A DNA stretch of 64,000 nucleotides from Syntrophobacteraceae bacterium (lineage in GTDB: Bacteria > Desulfobacterota > Syntrophobacteria > Syntrophobacterales > Syntrophobacteraceae): assembly GCA_003165235.1 (NCBI GenBank), contig PLSV01000024.1:26781-90780 (forward strand), in the 5' to 3' direction. Position 1 is the first letter of the stretch. Each line of letters starts with the position of its first letter. Under the pieces are notes generated by a model. It did not search any database. It was not told the origin of the DNA and saw only the letters and a list, made by a program, of their open reading frames with translations. This document shows positions 53,618-60,789 of the stretch, piece by piece. Made by a program: the position numbers and the translations under genes.

Positions 53618-54414
53618 TTACCTGCCTCGTATGCCGCCAGCTCATCGCCCGGGATCTCCATAAGCTTTGGCTTTACTCCAAGGTCATGCCGGAGGCGCTT
53701 CATTGCATCAAATGCCTCCACTAACCCAACAGGGCGAAGCCTGACGCCGTAAACTGTGCCGCGCTTGGGGTTTGAGCGCTCCTTTATCTCTGCCTCGTAA
53801 CCATGCTTTGCGAGTTTCTCCTTCAGTTTCTCAGCCGATGGCCTATCAGTAAGTGTCTCTACCTGAACGACGTAACCTGTCAACCCGTGCGAGATGCACT
53901 TACTGTCCAAGGTCTCGGTCTTACCTGGGCACACAGGCGCTACTTCCACTTTGGGCGTTGAAACGGGGGCTGGAATGGCAACTTTTTCCTGAACCGGTTC
54001 GACTATTGGAGTCGAAGTTTTTGGTTCCGGAGGTGGTATCGGGGCTTTCGCTGCTACTATTTCGCGCTTTTCAACCGTTTTTCCGGAGGACCCGATGATG
54101 TCTACAGACGCGTTCCGGGTCAACATTCGAACCGTCAGCGACGCGTAAGTACCCGGCAAAATCACGTAGTGCTCCCCTACCCTCTCATATTTTACTTGAT
54201 GTCCTTCGCCATTCAGGATGACAAAGCTTTCACCCTCCAGATTTGCAAACTGCAGCACCGTGGTATTTTCATCCTGGAAGGCCCGGATGAGGCCGACTCC
54301 CCGGGAATCATCGAACGTATAAAAGCTTAAGGCCGCAGAACCTGCCGGTACTGTGGCGCAACCCGGAAACACCACTAACGATGCCACAAACAAAACCGTT
54401 ATAAAAATTCGCAT
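53614..54414 (-). CDS. SPOR-domain lipoprotein of the conjugation operon
   Basis: The 266-residue protein starts with a lipoprotein signal (FITVLFVASLVVFPGC, lipobox Cys). A beta-rich N-terminal domain (SFYTFDDSRGVGLIRAF) follows, then a Pro/Val/Glu linker. The C-terminal SPOR domain reads GYVVQVETLTDRPSAEKLKE and RGTVYGVRLRPVG. SPOR domains bind denuded peptidoglycan. The ATG at 54414 is chosen because GGAGT precedes it; the frame extends to 54435. This is not a classic IncP component and may localise the transfer machine at the cell wall. Confidence 0.75.
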   Translation of the reverse strand: MRIFITVLFVASLVVFPGCATVPAGSAALSFYTFDDSRGVGLIRAFQDENTTVLQFANLEGESFVILNGEGHQVKYERVGEHYVILPGTYASLTVRMLTRNASVDIIGSSGKTVEKREIVAAKAPIPPPEPKTSTPIVEPVQEKVAIPAPVSTPKVEVAPVCPGKTETLDSKCISHGLTGYVVQVETLTDRPSAEKLKEKLAKHGYEAEIKERSNPKRGTVYGVRLRPVGLVEAFDAMKRLRHDLGVKPKLMEIPGDELAAYEAGK

Positions 54415-54431
54415 GGATTTTACTCCGATCC

Positions 54432-54743
54432 TCAAATGACGGCGGTCAACGAAATCACGAAAGATCGAATAAGCTGAGTGAGAGACAAGATAAATGTTTT
54501 GGCCCAGGTGACGATGCTAGGAAATACGAAGTACAGGACCGCGAACGCCAAAACCATTAAGATCAGCCTCATCGACCACCACAAGTACAGCTCTTTGCTA
54601 CTGAGACTGTATATAAGCACAACTCTCCTTCTGCTTCCGAAGAGAGAGAAAACCAGGAATACCCCAACTACAATGAGCAATAAACTTTCCATCTGCGAAG
54701 AAATCATGGTTCTCTCTGCGGTTCGGATAAAATCAATTGTCAC
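54432..54743 (-). CDS. Small membrane protein of the conjugation operon
   Basis: The 103-residue product has three hydrophobic segments (SLLLIVVGVFLVFSLFG, LILMVLAFAVLYFVFP, and a C-terminal FILSLTQLIRSFVISLT). No family is recognised. It overlaps both neighbouring genes by four bases, which supports co-translation. Position suggests an accessory inner-membrane subunit. Confidence 0.65.
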   Translation of the reverse strand: MTIDFIRTAERTMISSQMESLLLIVVGVFLVFSLFGSRRRVVLIYSLSSKELYLWWSMRLILMVLAFAVLYFVFPSIVTWAKTFILSLTQLIRSFVISLTAVI

Positions 54744-55318
54744 TTGTTTCGTGTTGCAACAGTACCTGCCAATAAATCGCGAGTTTTAAACCGCTCGGTT
54801 AGCCAATTGCCCCATTTGCCGGAAGCTCGAATCAGCTTGGCTCGGTATTCAGCATTGTAGCAGGGGGTTTTGGAATGATAATTCGCTACGCGCGTCCAAA
54901 GATCGCCCGTATCATTTAGGATGTGTTCCCGGAGGCGCCAGGCGGCCAATTCATAGGAGTAACAACCAGCAGCCGCTACGTCTTTTGCTGTGATTCCATA
55001 TTGTGCCAGATCTTGAAGGTAAGCCGTGTTGAACTGCATAGTACCGACATCGTATGTCCCGTTGGTATTTTCGACATACCGGCCAGGCTTGCCGCCCTCG
55101 ATCTCAGCCACCGCGAGAATGATATTCGCCGGCACGTCGTATTTCACCGCCGCAATTACCGAGCACATAACGCGCTCATCCATTTCTCCCGGCTTAAGTA
55201 TAGTTAGATACCCCGAGACCGGACCGCTGCCGCCCTGCCCTTCCAGCTCTGCGGCCAGGCACACCATGGGCGCACTTAATAGTGCAAGCATCACCAAGAG
55301 CAGGCACTTTCCCCTCAT
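54740..55318 (-). CDS. trbN: TrbN-like lytic transglycosylase
   Basis: The 192-residue protein has a signal peptide (LLLVMLALLSAPMVCLA) and an SLT-type domain: NIILAVAEIEGGKPGRY with the catalytic Glu, YDVGTMQFNTAYL, and AAWRLREHILN. It would locally open peptidoglycan for channel assembly, as TrbN/VirB1 proteins do. Its ATG overlaps the trbL stop. Confidence 0.82.
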   Translation of the reverse strand: MRGKCLLLVMLALLSAPMVCLAAELEGQGGSGPVSGYLTILKPGEMDERVMCSVIAAVKYDVPANIILAVAEIEGGKPGRYVENTNGTYDVGTMQFNTAYLQDLAQYGITAKDVAAAGCYSYELAAWRLREHILNDTGDLWTRVANYHSKTPCYNAEYRAKLIRASGKWGNWLTERFKTRDLLAGTVATRNK

Positions 55319-56727
55319 CAGAAACCACGCCCTTTCCCATCGATAAACGACTGAACTTCAGGGTTGGGATTCGTTACCTTTCCTGCGCCCAGGCTACCAC
55401 CGCCCTCGCGCAGCTCTTTAATGGCACTCGCTATTTTCCCGCCGGTTGTCAGGCCGATGCTCTTTTGAACGGCATCCATCTTCTCTTTAACCGCATCACC
55501 TGCAACCTGGCGAGCGCCTCTATACAGGCTGCCGACAGCGCCCGCAGTCATATTGGCGCCACTACGAGGCTTGTCACCACACGCCATTGCCAGCGGGCTT
55601 AACCCACTACTCGTGCTACCGCCAGGACCTCCCGGCCCACCGCCAGACATATCTAAACTTCCAGGACTCGACATACTCTGTTGCCCGGACTTGCAAGCCG
55701 CCATCAATGCACTCGATCCTCCAGCAATGGACATTGCCCCACCTGCTATCATGCCGCCAGCCAGGCCGGCTGCGCCTGCCGCTAGTCCCCCCGCGCCAAT
55801 AGCCGCGCCTGCCCCGAAATTCCCTATGCCCGCATTACCTATGCTTGCGCCCGTAACGATGCCACAAACCAAAGGAGGCACTTTCTCCACCAGAAATAAC
55901 AAAATGATGGCAACGACAAGCATGACGCCCATGTCCGAAAACTCTACGTCCTGACCTTGGTTCATCTTCGAGTAGTAAGCGTCGATAAAGCTTTGTCCGA
56001 CGCCAATGAGAAGAATCATCGTGAACAAACTTGCTCCAATTTCGAGTACTTTTTTGTAGTAGTTTATTGCGATGTCGGAGGTCCATCTGGAACCACCAAA
56101 GCCGAGAAAAAACACGCCCGCATACGCTAACAGCCAGGCAGAGCAAAGCAAGAGCAGCATGTTCGCCCCAACGAGAGCGAACACAACCATGATGAGTCCG
56201 CTCAACAAAAGACCAACGAAGCTGGCCACCGGGCTCCAGCCCGACATATTCTTTAAGGCGTTAAAAAAGATCTTAAAACCCATGTCTGCAATGTGACCTG
56301 GGTTCACCTGCGTACCTTGTCCTGTTGCCTCGCTAGCGATTTGTTGAAGTGATTCGATGATTGAGCCGGCATAGGAAGGCCCATTGCTGAGCAACCACCA
56401 AAAGAAACCGGTGAAGATCGTGAAGCGCACAAACTCGGCTACAAATTCTCCAAAATCGGCCTTTCGGAGCGCCATCATGCCGAACGTCCAAATCATACTG
56501 ATTGAAACGAGACACCAAAAAAGCCAAGTTGCATGTTTCGTTATGGTCGTTGACCAAGCGGTTGCTACTGCCTGATACCGTTGCAATATATCCCCGAAAA
56601 CATTAGAATTTGTCATCTGTGCCGAAGCGGTTACGGAAACAAGCAGCAGGCAGGAACAAAGCAGTAAACAAATGACGAGGAATCTGGAAGAAAAAAACCC
56701 TTTCACGAATGTGAGTAATTTCCCCAT
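55318..56727 (-). CDS. trbL: TrbL/VirB6-like membrane protein
   Basis: About 469 residues. It has an N-terminal signal-like helix (FLVICLLLCSCLLLVS), at least five further membrane spans, GFGGSRWTSDIAINYYKKVLE in the conserved TrbL core, and a Gly/Ala/Ser-rich cytoplasmic tail. VirB6-type proteins form part of the inner-membrane channel. The start at 56727 is used because an A/G-rich site precedes it. The frame opens ten codons earlier at 56757. Confidence 0.88.
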   Translation of the reverse strand: MGKLLTFVKGFFSSRFLVICLLLCSCLLLVSVTASAQMTNSNVFGDILQRYQAVATAWSTTITKHATWLFWCLVSISMIWTFGMMALRKADFGEFVAEFVRFTIFTGFFWWLLSNGPSYAGSIIESLQQIASEATGQGTQVNPGHIADMGFKIFFNALKNMSGWSPVASFVGLLLSGLIMVVFALVGANMLLLLCSAWLLAYAGVFFLGFGGSRWTSDIAINYYKKVLEIGASLFTMILLIGVGQSFIDAYYSKMNQGQDVEFSDMGVMLVVAIILLFLVEKVPPLVCGIVTGASIGNAGIGNFGAGAAIGAGGLAAGAAGLAGGMIAGGAMSIAGGSSALMAACKSGQQSMSSPGSLDMSGGGPGGPGGSTSSGLSPLAMACGDKPRSGANMTAGAVGSLYRGARQVAGDAVKEKMDAVQKSIGLTTGGKIASAIKELREGGGSLGAGKVTNPNPEVQSFIDGKGRGF

Positions 56728-56766
56728 GCTTTTTCTTTCTTTATTAGTCGTGCTCATGTTTTTGGA

Positions 56767-56997
56767 CTAGTTCTTACCAGCTTTCTCCTGTTCAGCCTTT
56801 TTGTCACTGGTATTGCTTTTATCTTTGGGTAGTTTCTGTTCGTCCTCAAAAGACCAACCGCTTTCATCTGTTGTGTCCGGGAAGCTTGAAATTGACTTTT
56901 TATCAGCATCGGTCATGCTCTTGTCTTTTGACTGGCTGCAGCTCAAAAGTCCCAGTGAAAGAATAAAAATCAACAAAAGTGTCAGATATTTTCCCAT
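56767..56997 (-). CDS. Small lipoprotein in the TrbK position
   Basis: The 76-residue protein has a lipoprotein signal (LLLIFILSLGLLSC) and a charged Lys/Asp/Ser tail. TrbK, a lipoprotein, is the entry-exclusion factor in IncP plasmids and is encoded between trbJ and trbL, exactly this position. Residues SSFPDTTDESGWSFE are also the C-terminus of the TrbJ encoded directly upstream. Strong GAGGGGAG site. Likely role: surface exclusion or immunity to mating. Confidence 0.7.
   Translation of the reverse strand: MGKYLTLLLIFILSLGLLSCSQSKDKSMTDADKKSISSFPDTTDESGWSFEDEQKLPKDKSNTSDKKAEQEKAGKN
56844..56896. repeat. 53-bp direct repeat, copy in the lipoprotein gene
   Basis: It matches 57009-57061 at 48 of 53 positions in the same orientation. 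Both copies encode SSFPDTTDESGWSFE. Most differences are synonymous at third positions. Confidence 0.85.
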
Positions 56998-57786
56998 CTA
57001 TTTTCTCCCCTCAAAAGACCAACCGCTTTCATCCGTCGTGTCGGGGAAACTTGAAACTGACTGTTGATCGAGGGCTCCGCTCTGGGCCTGCTTGTCGGCA
57101 TCCGCTTGCAGCTTGGCGGCCGCGGCGTTTCCCTGCGCGACGAGCAAGGTTCGAATTTGGAGCAATTGCGCCGCCTGATTGCTTGCCAACTGGTTAGCCG
57201 CCTGGAGTGCTTCCATACGCCCGCCCGCGCTTTGCGCCGCATTCTGGATCAGCACCAGATTGGCCGCGTCCTGGCGGAGCTGGACTTGCTGTTTCTCGAT
57301 CGCTTGCACGAGGGCATCGTTTGCCTGTTTTTGGGATTGTGATCCCAGTATAGCCACATTCTGCAGTGCTGCCCGTTGCTGCTGAGTGCAGCCATTAGGA
57401 CCGAAACAGGGTGAGCTTCGGTAATAATTTATATCCTGGAATTTATTAAGATACGCTTGCAGGCTCCCGGCCTGCTGCTTGTAACGGTCTACAACGTCAA
57501 TCGTTTTCAACACATCATTTATGGTTATATTCGCCTGGTCCCATACATAGGCTACAGGCGCAACAGTATTTTTAACCATGTTTGCAGATTGTGATAGTTG
57601 CTGCTCATACTGTTGCAGTTGAAGACAATATTGTTGGATCTGTTTTAAGGTCATCAGCACATTCTGTTTCGCTGAAACCAGGTTCTCAGAGAAATTGCCG
57701 GCGTCGAAGACAGCCATCTGCGCATGGGCCTGCACAGTCATGCAAAGCACCACAACGCACACATACTTACCTACACGGCTCATCAT
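56998..57786 (-). CDS. trbJ: TrbJ/VirB5-like protein
   Basis: The 262-residue protein has a signal peptide (VCVVVLCMTVQAHAQ), coiled-coil-prone helices rich in Gln (LKQIQQYCLQLQQYEQQL) and the family-typical CTQQQRAALQNVA segment. TrbJ/VirB5 proteins act in pilus tip or channel assembly. The last 20 or so residues repeat a motif found in the adjacent lipoprotein. The GGAGG site and the ATG overlap the trbI stop. Confidence 0.88.
   Translation of the reverse strand: MMSRVGKYVCVVVLCMTVQAHAQMAVFDAGNFSENLVSAKQNVLMTLKQIQQYCLQLQQYEQQLSQSANMVKNTVAPVAYVWDQANITINDVLKTIDVVDRYKQQAGSLQAYLNKFQDINYYRSSPCFGPNGCTQQQRAALQNVAILGSQSQKQANDALVQAIEKQQVQLRQDAANLVLIQNAAQSAGGRMEALQAANQLASNQAAQLLQIRTLLVAQGNAAAAKLQADADKQAQSGALDQQSVSSFPDTTDESGWSFEGRK
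57009..57061. repeat. 53-bp direct repeat, copy at the trbJ 3' end
   Basis: Second copy of the repeat at 56844-56896. It lies in the last codons of trbJ, so it sets that protein's C-terminus. Confidence 0.85.
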
Positions 57787-59117
57787 TTTCCTCCTTTTCC
57801 TGAAAGCGCATAATCAAACGACTTATACGGCTTCTCGAAGGTCAAATCCTTTACGGCCATCACGTTGAACCTAAACCCCGGGCGGATTTCGAGCGTTGGG
57901 CTTAAGCTGAGATTTTTTTGCATCATTTCGGCCATCGTAGATCCCAACTCCTGGCCTAATGACGCGCTCAAAACGCCGCTGGTACTCTGCGTATTGTTAA
58001 CGCCGTTGTTCTGGTTAGGCTGGCTGAGGCTGACGCCTGCGATTATCGCAGACATGAGGAGCGCCGAACCGAATGTCCTGAGGTAGTGGTTATTCACCTT
58101 ATCGTGAAATCCGGCATACCCAGCGCCATCAGCCCCCGGCATGGCCCCTATGTCCATCGCCTTTCCGTCCGGAAAGACGATGCGTTGCCAAGCAACGAGC
58201 ACGCGCTCCTGTCCATAAACCACATCGCTTGAGTACGCTCCAACGAGGCGCGACCCCTGCGGTATCAGCAGGTACTTTCCGGTTGGCGTGTCGTATACGT
58301 TTTGGCTGACCTGGCCTATGACCTGGCCCGGCAAGCCCGAATTAATCCCTGAAATCATCGTGGCCGGAACCACAAACCCGGCCCGCAGCTCATAGCGTGT
58401 GCGCGGCGGTTCCGGCTTGGAATCCATACGCCATCTGTCGCCCTGGCCAATCCCCGCAAACTGTTTGATGTCGTTTCGGGAAACTCCAGTCTTGGCAACC
58501 CCCCCACCTGGGATTTGTGCCAGCGCTTTAATAGAGTCTTCGGTCTGTGCCGCGATAAGCTTACTGAGCTCCACCGCCTCAGGAGTGTTCAACCCGGGTT
58601 CACCCAGCGTCCTTTTACCGCTGAGGTCCGTCACCTGGACCACGGTTTTAGCCGTAACGGCCTGCTCGAAGGCCTGGAACTTCATCTGGCGTATGCGTGC
58701 CTCCTCCTCTTCGGCTGAGGTTTTCGGCTTATTGGTATCTCGCTCAGGTGGAGCCGGCGGCTTATTGAGATCATTGGGCTTTACGATGGGCACCTTGAGT
58801 TCTTGCTCGCCGGAAGCTTGCGCCTGCTCCTTCGGGATCTCCGGAGGACCCGGCTGCCCCGCCGCATCCGGTATGATGCCATCGTTCCTGTCCGGCAGTA
58901 TCGCCTTTACGAACATCGCTGTGTCCGTGTTTCCGGCTTTTTCGGCATTTACTTTGTTCGCGTGCTGGTGTTGCGATCTGTCCATCGCGACCAGGGCCAT
59001 AACGAGCACGAACAGCCCAAGGACACCAACGAGGATGTAGACCGGCAGGTTATTTACGCGACGTCCCGCAGTTTTACCCTGTGCCTGAGGGGAAGTGTTT
59101 GCTGACATATTTGGCAT
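57783..59117 (-). CDS. trbI: TrbI/VirB10-like protein
   Basis: The 444-residue protein has one membrane anchor (LPVYILVGVLGLFVLVMALV), a Pro/Lys-rich periplasmic linker and the VirB10 domain: VPATMISGINSGLPGQVIGQ, YLLIPQGSRLVGAYSS, QRIVFPDGKAMDIGAMPG. It spans the envelope in the type IV core complex and transmits ATPase energy to the outer-membrane part. Confidence 0.93.
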   Translation of the reverse strand: MPNMSANTSPQAQGKTAGRRVNNLPVYILVGVLGLFVLVMALVAMDRSQHQHANKVNAEKAGNTDTAMFVKAILPDRNDGIIPDAAGQPGPPEIPKEQAQASGEQELKVPIVKPNDLNKPPAPPERDTNKPKTSAEEEEARIRQMKFQAFEQAVTAKTVVQVTDLSGKRTLGEPGLNTPEAVELSKLIAAQTEDSIKALAQIPGGGVAKTGVSRNDIKQFAGIGQGDRWRMDSKPEPPRTRYELRAGFVVPATMISGINSGLPGQVIGQVSQNVYDTPTGKYLLIPQGSRLVGAYSSDVVYGQERVLVAWQRIVFPDGKAMDIGAMPGADGAGYAGFHDKVNNHYLRTFGSALLMSAIIAGVSLSQPNQNNGVNNTQSTSGVLSASLGQELGSTMAEMMQKNLSLSPTLEIRPGFRFNVMAVKDLTFEKPYKSFDYALSGKGGK

Positions 59118-59118
59118 A

Positions 59119-60036
59119 TCAGTTGCCTTCCCTTACCGCAGCGCACCTTGTGATGGTGATACGGTCTTGACTGCCGCCAACGCCAGCGATAAGGATGGCC
59201 CGGTCGAACACGCTATCGACAATGTAGCGATCACCCTGGACACGGTAATTGACGAGGACCTCCTCGGGGCTTTTAGCAAAAGATAGAAAACCCTTATTCT
59301 TTCGCGTTACAAGTAGAGTCGGCGCTTCGGTCTGCGACATGGTGGAGGGCATCTCGATTATGGTTTTAACCCCGTCGTTGTATACACGAACGGGTTTCCA
59401 TCTGCTGTGGCCCTCGATCGTATAAGAAAAGTTCAGGTTTCCCAGGTAAGCTTTATTCTCCGGCTGCGTGCCATCACCCTGTTCCTGTGTTTGCCTTTCT
59501 TTTATTGCGTCCCATTTTTTTGTGGCATCATCAGTTGGATAGACAAAGGTGACATACGGCATGAACTTGGTGCGATGGGAGCGCAAGCGGAGGTGATAGG
59601 TGCGCCGGTTCGTCGTCACGACAAGGCTTGTGTCAAGGCCCACATCCTGCGGTTTTATAATAAGATGTTGAACCTCATTTGCCCCGTATCCGGTAATGGC
59701 CGGCTCCACTGTCCAACGAGGATCGCCCACGTTGATGTTATTTACCTGTTCTCCCGGCTCCAAGGCCACGTCGCAGACCTGAAGCACCGCGCAAAGGATG
59801 CTCGGCTCCGAGACGCCAAACACAAAACGGACCGAACCATCGGTCCCGGCAACAGCCTTTGTGCCGGTCGCACTCGATGCTCGCCATCTGTCCGCAATAC
59901 CAATGCCGGTCTGTTCCTGGGGTGTGAGTTCCGGGTTTTTGTGTGAAAAATAACCATCGTCCATGTTGTCGCCGGGGCCCGCAATCGCCAGCACCGGCAT
60001 CAGGCAAATCATTAAAGCGGCAAGATATTTCTGCAA
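59119..60036 (-). CDS. trbG: TrbG/VirB9-like protein
   Basis: The 305-residue protein starts with a signal peptide (YLAALMICLMPVLAIAG) and has the CagX/VirB9 fold pattern: VRFVFGVSEPSILCAVLQVC, KPQDVGLDTSLVVTTNRRTY, and FVYPTDD. The start is TTG at 60036, supported by AGGAGGGG just upstream; no in-frame ATG fits. It forms the periplasmic/outer-membrane ring with TrbI. Confidence 0.92.
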   Translation of the reverse strand: MQKYLAALMICLMPVLAIAGPGDNMDDGYFSHKNPELTPQEQTGIGIADRWRASSATGTKAVAGTDGSVRFVFGVSEPSILCAVLQVCDVALEPGEQVNNINVGDPRWTVEPAITGYGANEVQHLIIKPQDVGLDTSLVVTTNRRTYHLRLRSHRTKFMPYVTFVYPTDDATKKWDAIKERQTQEQGDGTQPENKAYLGNLNFSYTIEGHSRWKPVRVYNDGVKTIIEMPSTMSQTEAPTLLVTRKNKGFLSFAKSPEEVLVNYRVQGDRYIVDSVFDRAILIAGVGGSQDRITITRCAAVREGN

Positions 60037-60045
60037 TGACCCCTC

Positions 60046-60789
60046 CTAAAGCTGCTTGGTCCACGAAAAATCACGCACAAAAATACCTAATGGATTTTGG
60101 CGGATTTGCTCCTCTGCGGTTGGCGGCGTCACATAAACCGTGACCAGTGCGCGCATCCGGCACGGCACGCCCTTTATGACTCCTTTGCGGTCGCGGACCG
60201 TCTCGACCCAATCAATTTGCCAGGTTGAATCTGTTTGCGGCATTACGCTCTTGATGTCGATGCTCACCATTTCAGTGGCAGCCCGTTTAAAAGGGTTTGA
60301 TTCGGGGGTGCCGTTTAGCCACTCGTTCATCTTGATGGTGGCCGGATCGTTGGATGAAAGCACGGCATATACATGTAGGACAGCCTCACGTTGCAACGTC
60401 ACATCAGGCGTAACCAAACGGGCCTCGCTAACAAAGGCGGCAACCGTAGCCTCTATTACCCTCGGGTCGGCGGCCTGAGCGGCCTGGGCCGGTCGTATGG
60501 CGAGCGCCTCGCCCAGTTGGTTAACTTCGACAACGTAAGGCACGATTTTAGATTGACGCCCGATCTCAACGATTCCACCCACCGCGACCAACGCAATCAA
60601 AAGACACACCATGGCAACCATCTGCCACATCTGGCGTGAGGACATAAGCCTGCCGACATGATCATTCCAGGTCCGTTGTGCGTTGAGATAAGGGTTCACA
60701 CTTTGTTTGACGGCGGTCTCCGCCTGCTGTTCCACCTTGCCTTCAACTGGATCTTTCTTCCTAAAAAGGCCTGGCAACTTCATCTTCAT
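60046..60789 (-). CDS. trbF: TrbF/VirB8-like protein
   Basis: This inner-membrane protein of about 247 residues has a single span (QMVAMVCLLIALVAVGGIVEI) and a periplasmic VirB8 domain with FVSEARLVTPDVTLQREAVL and PIGI-like QNPLGIFVRDFSWTK at its end. The ATG at 60789 overlaps the trbE stop (ATGA). The frame extends to 60840 inside trbE. Confidence 0.92.
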   Translation of the reverse strand: MKMKLPGLFRKKDPVEGKVEQQAETAVKQSVNPYLNAQRTWNDHVGRLMSSRQMWQMVAMVCLLIALVAVGGIVEIGRQSKIVPYVVEVNQLGEALAIRPAQAAQAADPRVIEATVAAFVSEARLVTPDVTLQREAVLHVYAVLSSNDPATIKMNEWLNGTPESNPFKRAATEMVSIDIKSVMPQTDSTWQIDWVETVRDRKGVIKGVPCRMRALVTVYVTPPTAEEQIRQNPLGIFVRDFSWTKQL

